From Lingula anatina (Eukaryota > Brachiopoda > Lingulata > Lingulida > Lingulidae), in NCBI RefSeq assembly GCF_001039355.2, contig NW_019774291.1:687276-751275 (forward strand): a DNA stretch of 64,000 nucleotides, written 5' to 3'. This document shows positions 15,301 to 27,642 of the stretch, piece by piece. Numbering within the stretch: the first letter of the stretch is position 1; each line of letters starts with the position of its first letter. Below the pieces are notes generated by a model, which searched no databases, had not been told where the DNA came from, and saw only the letters and a list, made by a program, of their open reading frames with translations. Position numbers and translations under genes: made by a program.

Positions 15301-18198
15301 CCAAAAGGCAATACGCAATTGCAATTGCTCTGGAATGGGTGGGTAAAAGTGCTCCACTACCTCAAAGGGAATGTGACAAGCAACTCCTTTGGAAGCTAAC
15401 TCCACCAATGAACACACTTTCTCTCCTGCACAAATGTGATGAAGAGACTAATGATTATGTCAAAGCAAAACCAAAGTTTAATCAAAATTATTTAATGACA
15501 AAGGGAGTTAATTCTTAATTTTTGTTTTTCTCTACAAGAACAGCCAGAACTTAACTTTTCCTTAAGCTGGCTATGTCTTCTGTTAGATTATTTAAGGATA
15601 ATTGGAACTCTTACATGAGCCAGGTTAAAAAAATGAATAAAAAAATAAATGACATATATCAGCTGGGTATCAATAGTTCAGTGTTGAAATATGTTTAAAA
15701 AGCGCCCCCCCCCCCCCGAAAAAAAAGGGGATAAATTTTCTTCTCACATTTCATTTGCATTATCAGTTCCCTAAATGAACCAGTCTATCCATACACCTAT
15801 TTTAAGGTGTAAACTGAGCTTCACATGGGTCTCATTACATCAGGAAAGCTTATGTAAACTGTTAATGTAACAAATCTCAATTATCCCTTCTTTCATGCAG
15901 GTGGATGGAAAAAAACCTCGATGACATTTAAAGACATACCATATATTGTATCATATCATGTATTGTACAGACATATAAATAGCTGTCAACGTTCATTCAT
16001 TCAACAAAGAATTATTCTTCTTCAGGCAGAGGCTTTTTAAGAAAAAAAATCAACGCTCATAAAATAAGTTTGCCATTAATGATATATATTAAAACATTGG
16101 GGCCTCACACAAATATAAAAGAGAAGCAATTTTGTGGAGGGTGATCCATTAAAATTGAACAGGCCCTTATCTTGTTTGTAAGATGTCCAATTACTATCTT
16201 GGCATTCAAAATCTTTATGAATATGGTACTTGCTTTGTTTTTGTTTCATACATGGATATGTGTGCATCTTACCCCGTCTGATGTTTTAGGAAATGTTCAT
16301 TATATTAACCAAAATATTTGAACTATTCTAGATAGTGAATTTACAGGGTAGAAGATAACAAAAACAAAATTACTGAAAAACTTACAATTTTCTGCATCAT
16401 TAATAATGTCCCCTGATTCAAATTAATACAGATACAAAAAGATATTTAAGTTGTTGTCAAATATCACTTAAACAACGTTACATGATATGTTCAATATGAT
16501 CAGGGCTTTTTTCTGCAGCTCCAAAGAGTATTCACAAGGCATGCAGATCACAAGTAAAGGTGTTCTTCAAGCACAGGAAAAGGGTTTTAAAACAACATGT
16601 CTGTGTCTTTGTGACAGATATCATTCTATTGACAAGCTGGCAACTAATATCAGGGTCAACCAGAGGACAAATGATTGCCATTAATTTTGTCCAATAATCA
16701 CCAGAAGGTAGATGATAGTCACCTTCAACCAGCTGCACCTACGTCTAACTTAACACTCTTAAATACCTAATCTTTATGTTCTTTTTCTTATCTATTAACT
16801 CTTTGTAACCCTATTAACCTTTGCTACAGTATAATTATCTTGACCTCAGTTGACTTTCTTTGTAACAATGCTTTTGCAAACATAAAAAAAAACTCTTACA
16901 AGCAGGCCAAAGTAGCTATGAATATTTTCTCAAAATGCCTTTTTTCTCCAAAGGACTAAAGTTAGCATATATAGTAATTTTACAGGTGTTAATTAACTGA
17001 GACATAACTACCTGAAATTAAATGTTAAAGTTGTTGAATATAAAAATAAAATTATGCCAGTAGTTTTCACACAAACAATGAGAACCAGATGACAAGGGAA
17101 TCTGACTTTATCTGACACCTGTCCCTCTTTCGTAGTCGAACTGATGACTATCTTAACTGTCAATCAGATAACACACATACCCCAATTACATTTATTCAAC
17201 ATAATATACCACAATGCACGTGTATTTAATTCATCAGTTCAGAGCCAGTAGTATATATGATAAAAAGATAAATATATGTATTTGTCTATAAAATACTTAT
17301 TTGATGATTTTCCTTTAATTTTTAAGAAGTAAAACAGTAGATCTATAACTGTCTCAGTGTCGCTTTTTTGAGTTTGCTGACATTACATGTGGATTTGATT
17401 TACTCACTGGTACCCAGACTTGGCTATTCAAGTAAGGAAATAGTTTTAGAAATACATCACTGTTTTCAAACTATTATTAATTTTTTTCTGAAGAACTGCC
17501 TTATACTTACTGCACAATTAAGCCTTTAAGAGGATGTAACTTTTATGAATAGACTACTACTTTTCTTTTTATAAAATGACAATCATTTTAAGTTAAGTAT
17601 TGATTCTAAACTAAGTATTCCCGTTTTATCCCATTTATTCAATTTGAATATCATAATTTTTGCATTTAACAACTCTGGGAAAACAAACAGTAAAAATGTC
17701 AACAAAATCTTATGCACAATTGCAAATAAAAAATTCATAAGTCAATGTCTTGTTCTGTGTTGTGAATCTGAAATCAATTTGAATGTGCATCATATTCAGT
17801 AATGCTGATGTGTGTGTAACCGATGCAGAGTAGAGTTGAAAGAAACAAAGACTAATGGCTGCCAGCTGTTCGCATCGCCAGGCAAACTTCAAAATGGACA
17901 AAATTTTTAGATGTAAACCATACCTAGGTTTAAGTCTCACGAAGAGGTAAATAAATGAAAGGCAGTTTCTCCCCAAAAACAAACAGAAACAGAATGTAAT
18001 TAAAAGTTTCTTCAAGTTGCCGTCTTTACCTTCTGCTCCGCCTTGAATCTGACCACCATTTTGTTTCTTCCAGCCTCTCCAGTTGTTACACAGACTCTCC
18101 GGTTCGCTCAGCCATGAGCACGAGTCGTCATCGAACCGATCACTATCTTCAAAGGAAAACCGATCAGCTTCTCCATCCCAGTCGAACATGAAGTCCAT
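3321..18198 (-). CDS. ZSWIM8: ZSWIM8, SWIM zinc-finger protein, E3 ligase substrate receptor, 23 coding exons
   Basis: Coding exons in transcript order are 18030-18198, 15272-15425, 14729-14823, 14446-14621, 13967-14074, 13057-13138, 12572-12692, 12129-12324, 10761-11852, 10318-10453, 9902-10077, 9156-9342, 8813-8923, 8427-8551, 7977-8238, 7528-7681, 7166-7278, 6782-6971, 6343-6420, 5812-6092, 4383-5549, 3978-4155 and 3321-3540. All introns are GT-AG and all phases agree, giving 5571 nt (1856 aa), close to the length of the vertebrate protein. The start MDFMFDWDGEADRFSFEDSD, the SWIM finger (Cys174/176/178, Cys185, His187) and the conserved C terminus ending near ELWQR identify it. A conserved block near residues 57-110 corresponds to the adaptor-binding region of the family. 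In animals ZSWIM8 is the cullin-RING receptor that triggers Argonaute decay in target-directed microRNA degradation. Residues about 1514-1567 are His-rich. The gene lies in unduplicated sequence. Exon ends were set by hand from splice consensus and homology. Confidence 0.95.
3948..3948. other. Single-N assembly join in the last ZSWIM8 intron
   Basis: One N is flanked on both sides by a G-run followed by the same 17 bases (GCATGTTATTCAACTCA). This looks like two read ends overlapping at a G homopolymer that were joined without merging, so about 27 bp is probably counted twice. It falls in the intron between 3978-4155 and 3321-3540 and does not affect the coding sequence. Confidence 0.75.
15704..15728. 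repeat. Poly-C / poly-A tract in ZSWIM8 intron 1
   Basis: A run of about 15 C followed by an A-run and GGGG lies in the large first ZSWIM8 intron (15426-18029). Nothing else in that 2.6 kb intron could be annotated: no exon, RNA gene or recognisable mobile element. Confidence 0.6.
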
Positions 18199-18577
18199 AA
18201 TACCCCTCTAGTCGACTCAGCGCCGGACAAAGAGACTGCACTCGCTGTCCTCAAGTCACAGTGTGGCTTCAGGTCAATCTCGGTCACTCGATTTTCTGTC
18301 CAAAATTATCCTTAAACCAAAACATTGATTATTATAATTTTTGGCTAAATGTGTACACCAAAGACTTATTAATTTGCTTATAGTGAGAAAAGTGTAACAG
18401 AGGGGAATTTAAGTCGTTTCTGAGGAAAAAATAGAGCTTACCTTCATCGCCGCTCTCTGCAGAAAACAAAAACAAATGACTCCGAATCGGGAGTGTCCGC
18501 CAAGTTCCGGTGGACACCGTACTCGCGCAATTTCTCGCGGCACTTCTTTCTCTTTCCGGTCGCCATACTTTATTTAG
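18199..18577. promoter_or_regulatory. Head-to-head ZSWIM8 / RPS14 promoter region with RPS14 TOP exon
   Basis: The ZSWIM8 start codon (minus strand) and the RPS14 first exon (plus strand) are about 345 bp apart with no other gene between. The tract CTTCTTTCTCTTTCC at 18543-18557 is a typical 5' terminal oligopyrimidine start of a ribosomal-protein mRNA. A noncoding first exon is inferred at 18543-18577, followed by a GTTTGTG donor. The segment is more GC-rich than its surroundings. TOP tracts couple ribosomal-protein translation to growth signalling through mTOR and LARP1 in animals. Shared regulation of the two genes is inference from geometry only. Confidence 0.7.
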
Positions 18578-18918
18578 GTTTGTGAATATTAAAGCCAATA
18601 TTAAAATCCGTTTCATCTGTATCCACGAAAGTGTTTCCAAAGAGTTTGTTTATATAAAGCAATGGATATAAGTGTGATATTTAAGATATAATGGTTTTTA
18701 GGCCGCCAAGAGAAGCCATTTGAAATATATTAGCGTGAAACTGGCCATCTATCTCTAATACGTACTGGTTTTACTAGTGTGCCTTACCAAAACATGTAAC
18801 AGTGCCTGCAGGACAATGTCTTGATTGCATGACGCTGCGGCAGTTAATCTTGTACAGTTGTGAAAATGCTTACAGATTTTCATGTGTGAAGGTTGTTTAT
18901 ATACGGTCGAATGTTCAT

Positions 18919-18934
18919 GCCCGTGTAACTGGTG
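18919..18934 (+). repeat. 16-bp copy of RPS14 exon 3 sequence inside RPS14 intron 1 (H1 only)
   Basis: GCCCGTGTAACTGGTG in intron 1 is identical to 19688-19703 in coding exon 3. The H2 allele has a short unrelated stretch at the equivalent place (about 23275-23285). Confidence 0.6.
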
Positions 18935-19285
18935 AAGATTGTTTATATATTGGTCAGTGTTCATCACCGCATCAGTGACTGAATGTCTACATTAGGTATA
19001 ATCATGAAAGAAGTCAGCAACCTTTTCTTAAATCTTAATTAAATTGAAAAAATCATAATCATGCGTGGTGTCTCCTATTTTGCCTTAAATGCACATCACC
19101 AATGCAGTTCATGTGATTAAAAAACTTTTTACGAGCACAGCCCCAATGTACATTTCAGGTGATATTGGCTTTGATTTGACGGTGATGCCAATTCTTATCT
19201 AGTATGTGATTCTTTGTTGAGGTTTTTTTTACATAAATCAATTTTTTTCAAATATATAAGTGTATGTTCTTGCTGTGTTTGCAGA

Positions 19286-20466
<1,181 letters not shown>

Positions 20467-20562
20467 ACCAATACCAGCTGGTTTTTGACTTTAAAATGAA
20501 ATGACAAACGAAATACATCTCCTTTGTCAGATATCATTCTGAGCCATGTATATTTAAAAATG

Positions 20563-20568
20563 AATAAA
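20563..20568 (+). terminator. RPS14 polyadenylation signal, H1
   Basis: AATAAA lies 97 nt after the RPS14 stop codon and is conserved in the other allele at 24927-24932. Confidence 0.75.
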
Positions 20569-21938
20569 AAACTGAAAATATGAAAAGAATTTCCTTATTG
20601 TTGAGTACAATTTTGCAGTAAAGTAGTGCTGCTCTTGCAATAGGTTGCCTGTGGGGTTGTAATATCTTTCAAGTTTATACAATTTCTATCAAGTTTCCAG
20701 TAGGTGTTGCTGCCCTTGTAGGTTTAAAATCCAGTGGGACAAACTTGTGTTCCTGCTGGATTAGGTCGCAAATGCTATACACTGAGTAGTTCAAGTGTTA
20801 GACCTTTTGCATTGGAAATAAACCCTATGGTTGGAAGAATGTTTTGCAACCACATGTATCCTCCGTGGGTTGCCTGGATCATAATAATCCAATGTTAAAT
20901 GTTACCACAGAACTGATTGCCTTTGAATTTGACTATGCAGCAGCATTGCATCAAACTTTGCTGATTGTTAACACTGCACAGTAGTTTTTAACTTACAAAC
21001 TAGAAATCTAGACAAAATGCCCTCAGTCGTTCATGCTTTGTGATATTAGATGGACCAACTTGTCTTATGCCACCCTTTATCTTGGTGCCCCTGTTGTGTT
21101 ACTGGAAATGGGCAGCATTGTGGTTAAGTGCTCAAGTAAAAATGGATGCAAGTCCACATTTGATTGATGACAAAAGCAGTCATGTTATCTATAAAATAGA
21201 ATGGGATTTGATGAACCATGCAAAACCTTTTCCTAAGTCAAGTTAATGTGTGGGACCAACTCTAGGGGAAATAGAAGTGCTTCCATTTATCAGCACATCC
21301 ATAAATGTGCAGGATAAAAATGCCCATGCTTCTTTCTGATGGTCAGGATTGCAGTGACCGGGGATATCTTTGGTTGTAATATAAAATGAACAAATACATT
21401 TAGTACAGTTAAATTTCTCTGCGAACTTTGTCCACAAATCTTTTTACTTGGCATAGCTTGTTAAAAACCTAGCTCAAATGCTGTATGTCATGGTTCTCTG
21501 CAACCAATTGATGGGACTCCGAACCTATCATTTATCATGACTTGATGTTTAGGGTCAATCAGCAAATGAAATAATAAAGAAAGAAACAGGCAAAATGGGG
21601 GATAAAAAAGTGTTATAGTTTAAGACAAACATTGGGTCTATCTTTTTTTTTTTTTTCTGGCAATATTCCAAAACTTTACAGAGCATCTTGACCTACCTGT
21701 CAATGAAATTTATCTACCCGATTAATAGCGATTACAAGGCCCAAGTAAATGGGCAATGATAGGGCCATCCCACCTTACAAATACCCCCAAGGTCTGATTA
21801 ACTTACAAAGTTATCCCAGACAGAAGACCCTCTATGGTTCCCAAGCTCTAACCATACCACAAAATGATAGCATAATCAAATTTACAGATTATCAGACATA
21901 ATAATATCAATTGGTATCTTACATGTTTGAACTGGTGG
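20569..21938. other. Intergenic spacer between RPS14 and the secreted-protein gene, H1
   Basis: No gene could be supported. The spacer aligns throughout with 24933-26301 in H2, with indels that change reading frame, so the short open frames seen here (for example 21040-21246) are not under obvious coding constraint. Confidence 0.6.
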
Positions 21939-21944
21939 TATATA
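21939..21944 (+). promoter_or_regulatory. TATA box of the secreted cysteine-repeat gene, H1
   Basis: TATATA lies 51 nt before the start codon at 21995, a spacing that fits a short 5' UTR. It is conserved in H2 at 26302-26307. Confidence 0.55.
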
Positions 21945-21994
21945 GTGGGCTTGTCTGGGTAGGGCACATAATTTAGCCCAGTGAGTGCTGAGAG

Positions 21995-22154
21995 ATGAAT
22001 CCACAACTACTTACAGTTTTGACAGTCCTGTTTGGACTGTGGGTTGTTGTCAACTGTCAACCTGGAGGTATACCCCACAAATTTTACCATAAGACTACAG
22101 TCCAGCCTGCAACCAGCAAGCCCCAAAGACCAGCAGTTACAAATGTACAGCCAG
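21995..22154 (+). CDS. Secreted two-repeat cysteine protein, coding exon 1, H1 allele
   Basis: The exon encodes a signal peptide of about 21 residues (hydrophobic core LLTVLTVLFGLWVVV followed by NC) and a short Pro/Thr-rich linker, and ends in phase 1 at a GTAATT donor. Its partner exon for H1 is 31134-31444, separated by an insertion and by an assembly join. Joined, the two exons give 471 nt (156 aa). The H2 allele (26358-27363) carries both exons in one piece and confirms the gene model. Alleles differ at a few residues of the linker. I do not recognise the family. Confidence 0.8.
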
Positions 22155-22680
22155 GTAATTTGTCCAGTCTAGTTCTGCCTGTGATGTCTGTTGTTACAAT
22201 GCATTTAAGTTGCCCCCCCCCCCCCTCCTTCAAAAAGAAAAGTTTTCTTTGTTACTCCCAACTGAATTTTTTCGTAAGACTATGAGAGATGATTCGAAAG
22301 CTTGATTCGATTTCAAAGAGTATTTTGAGAGAAACAAAGGCAGAAGAATCTTAACTTCAGTAATATGATGTAAGCTGAAACTTTAATAAAATGTTGGAAT
22401 ATGTGAGGTCATTCAATTTCAGTTCACAACATATAACTTCAATAATGTATTTTCCTTCATTATAAAGAAGTAAAGAAAAATAAAATTATTTTAAAGAAGT
22501 AAAAAGATAACTGTATACTTTTTGAATAGCCAAGGAACATTTTTGTAGATTAAAAAAAGATGCATCTAAACACAAGGTTCTGCCTGCTAATTGTATCTGA
22601 AACATTCACCAGTCAGATAATGGTGGTTAACCAATATACGAGAAAAGGTTTAAAAAGAGGGTAATTTGAAGAATTTCATA

Positions 22681-22903
22681 CGGTAAAGTCTTGAAAATTT
22701 CGTCGCTTAAAAATTAATTAATATTTTTAATTGAGTAAATCCGACTAATTTTTCAAAATTACCTCTCACCGACTCCTGGCCCTGGGCATGACGAAATTTT
22801 CAAAAATCCGGCCTTCGGGCTTTTATCCTTAGCGACTGTTATCTTTGACCCTCCTATATGGTGGGGTATTTATTACTACTTCCTAAGTCATTTTCTGGTG
22901 GTA
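22681..22903. mobile_element. Left part of a TA-flanked inverted-repeat element (H1 insertion)
   Basis: The sequence from 22681 starts CGGTAAAGTCTTGAAA. The H2 allele (about 27040) lacks it and runs straight into exon 2. The exact reverse complement of the first 25 bases ends at 31119. The host dinucleotide TA borders both ends (22679-22680 and 31120-31121) and occurs once at the empty H2 site. The element is cut by the assembly join at 22904; the right part is 30040-31119. A 2-bp TA target duplication is used by Tc1/mariner and ISL2EU-type transposons. The superfamily is not determined. Confidence 0.75.
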
Positions 22904-22904
22904 N
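22904..22904. other. Single-N join: H1 contig to H2 contig
   Basis: Left of the N is the interior of the H1 insertion. Right of it the sequence restarts at the RPS14 TOP tract, matching 18542 onward. Confidence 0.85.
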
Positions 22905-22906
22905 AA

Positions 22907-22941
22907 CTTCTTTCTCTTTCCGGTCGCCATACTTTATTTAG
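22907..22941 (+). promoter_or_regulatory. RPS14 TOP tract and noncoding exon 1, H2
   Basis: Allelic copy of 18543-18577. The H2 contig begins only two bases before it, so the H2 promoter is not in the window. Confidence 0.65.
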
Positions 22942-23634
22942 GTTTGTGAAGATTAAAGCCAATATTAAAATCCGTTTCATCTGTATCCACGAAAGTGTTT
23001 CCAAAGAGTTTGTTTATATAAAGCAATGGATATAAGTGTGACATTTAAGATATAATGGTTTTTAGGCCGCCAAGAGAAGCCATTTGAAATATATTAGCGT
23101 GAAACTGGCCATCTATCTCTAATACGTACTGGTTTTACTAGTGTGCCTTACCAAAACATGTAACAGTGCCTGCAAGACAATGTCTTGATTGCATGGCGCT
23201 ACGGCAGTTAATCTTGTACAGTTGCTTACAGATTTTCATGTGTGAAGGTTGTTTTTATACGGTCGAATGTTCATGTTATAAGATTGTTTATATATTGGTC
23301 AATGTTCATCAACGCATCAGTGACTGAATGTCTACATTAGGTATAATCATGAAAGAAGTCAGCAACCTTTTCCTAAAATCTTAATTAAATTGAAAAAATC
23401 ATAATCATGCGTGGCGTCTCCTATTTTGCCTTAAATGCACATCACCAATGCAGTTCATGTGATTAAAAAAACACTTTATACGAGCACAGCCCCAATGTAC
23501 ATTTCAGGTGATATTGGCTTTAATTTGACGGTGATGCCAATTCTTATCTAGTATGTGATTCTTTGTTGAGGTTTTTTTTACATAAATCAATTTTTTTCAA
23601 ATGTATAAATGTTTGTTTTTGCTGTGTTTGCAGA

Positions 23635-24830
<1,196 letters not shown>

Positions 24831-24932
24831 ACCAAAACCAGCTGGTTTTTGACTTTAAAATGAAATGACAAACGAAATACATCTCCTTTGTCAGATATCA
24901 TTCTGAGCCATGTATATTTAAAAATGAATAAA

Positions 24933-26301
24933 AAACTGAAAATATGAAAAGAATTTGCTAATTGTTGAGTACAATTTTGCATTTTAGTAGTGCTGCTCTT
25001 GCAATGGGTTGTCTGTGGGGTGGTTGTAATATCTTTGAAGTTTTATACACTTTCTATCAAGTTGCCAGTAGGTGTTGCCGCCCTTGTAGGTTTAAAATCA
25101 AGTGGGACTGAAACTAGTGTTCCTGCTGGATTAGGATGCAAATGCTCTATACTGAGTAGTTCAAGTGTAAGACCTTTTGCATTGGAAATAAATCCTATGG
25201 TTGGAAGAACGTTTTGCAACCATACGTAGCCTCCATGGGTTGCCTGGATCATAATAATCCAATGTTAACACAACTGATTGCCTTTGAATTTGACTATGCA
25301 GCATCATTGCATCAAACTTTGCTGATTGTTAACACTGCACAGTAAGTTTTAACTTACAAACTAGAAATCTAGACAAAATGCCCTCAGTTTTTTTCATGCT
25401 TTGTGATAATACAGATATTGGACAAACTTGTCTTATACCACCCTTTATCTTGGTGCCCCTGTTTTGTTACTGGAAATGGGCAGTATTGTGGTTAAGTGCT
25501 CAAGTAAAAATGGATGCAAGTCCACATTTGATTGATGACAAAAGCAGTCATGTTATCTATAAAATAGAATGGGATTTGATAAACCATGCAAAACCTTTTC
25601 CTAAGTCAAGTTAATGTGTGGGACCAACTCGAGGGGAAATAGAAGTGCTTCCATTTATCAGCACATCCATAAATGTGCAGGATGAAAATGCTCATGCTTC
25701 TTTCTGATGGTCAGGATTGCAGTGACCGGGGATATCTTTGGTTGTAATATAAAATGAACAAATACATTTAGTATAGTTAAATTTCTCTGCGAACTTGGTC
25801 CACAAATCTTTTTACTTGGCATAGCTTGTTAAAAACCTAGCTCAAATGCTGTATGTCATGGTTCTCTGCAACCAATTGATGGGACTCAGAACCTATCATT
25901 TATCATGACTTGATGTTTAGGGTCAATCAGCAAATGAAATAATAAAGAAAGAAACAGGCAAAATGGGGGATAAAAAAGTGTTATAGTTTAAGACAAACAT
26001 TGGGTCTATCTTTTTTTTTTTCTGGCAATATTCCAAAACTTTAGAGCATCTTGACCTACCTGTCAATGAAATTTATCTACCCGATTAATAGCGATTACAA
26101 GGCCCAAGTAAATGGGCAATGATAGGGCCATCCCACCTTACAAATACCCCCAAGGTCTGATTAACTTACAAAGTTATCACAGACAGAAGACCCTCTATGG
26201 TTCCCAAGCTCTAACCATACCACAAAATGATAGCATAAACAAATTTACAGATTATCAGACATAATAATATCAATTGGTATCTTACATGTTTGAACTGGTG
26301 G
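24933..26301. other. Intergenic spacer between RPS14 and the secreted-protein gene, H2
   Basis: Allelic to 20569-21938. No gene supported. Confidence 0.6.
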
Positions 26302-26357
26302 TATATAGTGGGCTTGCCTGGGTAGGGCACATAATTTAGCCCAGTGAGTGCTGAGAG

Positions 26358-27363
26358 ATGAATCCACAACTACTTACAGTTTTGACAGTCATGTTTGGAC
26401 TGTGGGTTGTTGTCAACTGTCAACCTGGAGGTATACCCCACAAATTTGACCATAGGACTACAGTCCAGCCTGCAACCAGCAAGCCCCAAAGACCAGCAGT
26501 TACAAATGTACAGCCAGGTAATTTGTCCAGTCTAGTTCTGCCTGTGATGTCTGTTGTTACAATGCATTTAAGTTGCTGCCCCCCTCCTTCAAAAAGAAAA
26601 GTTTTCTTTGTTACTCCCAACTGAATTTTTTTGTAAGATTATGAGAGATGATTCGAAAGCTTGATTTGATTTCAAAGAGTATTTTGAGAGAAACAAAGGC
26701 AGAAGAATCTTAGCTTCAGTAATATGATGTAAGCTGAAACTTTAATAAAATGTTGGAATATGTGAGGTCATTCAAATTTCAGTTCACAACATATAACTTC
26801 AATAATGTATTTTCCTTCATTATAAAGAAGTAAAGAAAAATAAAATTATTGTAAAGAAGTAAAAAGATAACTGTATACTTTTTGAATAGCCAAGGAACAT
26901 TTTTCTAGATTAAAAAAAGATGCATCTAAACACAAGGTTCTACCTGCTAATTGTATCTGAAACATTCATCAGTCAGATAATGGTGGTTAACCAATATAAG
27001 AGAAAAAGTTTAAAAAGAGGGCAATTTGAAGAATTTCATATCTTCCTTTAAGGGAAAAGTGGCTGTTACTGGATGAATAAATCCTACACTCCTGGAGAAA
27101 TCATAGCTGCTGGAAACTGCAGCACACGTTGGTGTACCCTTGGAAGTCATGTGGCAGTGATTGACAAGGTGGAATGCTTGGTCCCACCCCTGGATCATCC
27201 ACCTCTGGAGAATGCAGGATGCTGGTGGCAAGGGCAGCAATTCCCTCTTGGTGCCTTGATCAAGTCTGGGCCCTGTGCTCAACGTTGGTGTAATCCCAGA
27301 GGTGTGGTGGTAGTGCAAGACTTCCTTGAGTGCTTGGTGCCTAGCAGTACAGTTACCAACTGA
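26358..27363 (+). CDS. Secreted protein with two identically spaced four-cysteine repeats, H2 allele (complete)
   Basis: The exons are 26358-26517 and 27053-27363 (471 nt, 156 aa). Residues 1-21 form a signal peptide and residues 22-53 a Pro/Thr/Gln-rich linker. Two repeats follow: Cys58, 76, 81, 95 and Cys110, 128, 133, 147. Both have spacing C-x17-C-x4-C-x13-C, start C-[YW]-W, carry W just before the third Cys and end E-C-L-V-P. No further domain or transmembrane segment is present, so an extracellular protein is expected. The repeat resembles half of a von Willebrand type C module, but that is a guess from cysteine pattern. TATATA at 26302-26307 fits its promoter. The gene converges on the antiporter, with 279 bp between stop codons. 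In H1 the single coding intron is interrupted by a mobile element. Confidence 0.85.
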
Positions 27364-27576
27364 TGGAATTTGGCTAACTTGTTGATAACATTACTAAAAT
27401 TGTTACTCAAATGTTCTGAATTTAAATGAAGCAAAACACTGACTCATAAAATGTTGATTATCAAAATTGACAATTTACTTAAAAAAAAAAAAAATAAATA
27501 AATAATTCCTAAATGAGATCACTATGAGTTTACTGCATACTGGTATTCTATTATGACAAAATATCTGATGATGCAA

Positions 27577-27580
<4 letters not shown>

Positions 27581-27629
<49 letters not shown>
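27581..27629. repeat. (TA)n microsatellite, H2
   Basis: About 24 TA units lie between the converging 3' ends of the secreted-protein and antiporter genes. H1 has only a few units at about 31666-31676, so the tract is length-polymorphic. Confidence 0.9.
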
Positions 27630-27632
<3 letters not shown>

Positions 27633-27642
27633 CTTGTGATTG

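Noticed and set aside
18332-18640. 102-codon minus-strand frame across the ZSWIM8/RPS14 promoter
   Set aside because: It is antisense to the RPS14 TOP exon and ends within promoter DNA; no homology.
21040-21246. Frame downstream of RPS14, also at 25378-25614
   Set aside because: The two alleles have different frame openings and nearby indels shift the frame; no domain recognised.
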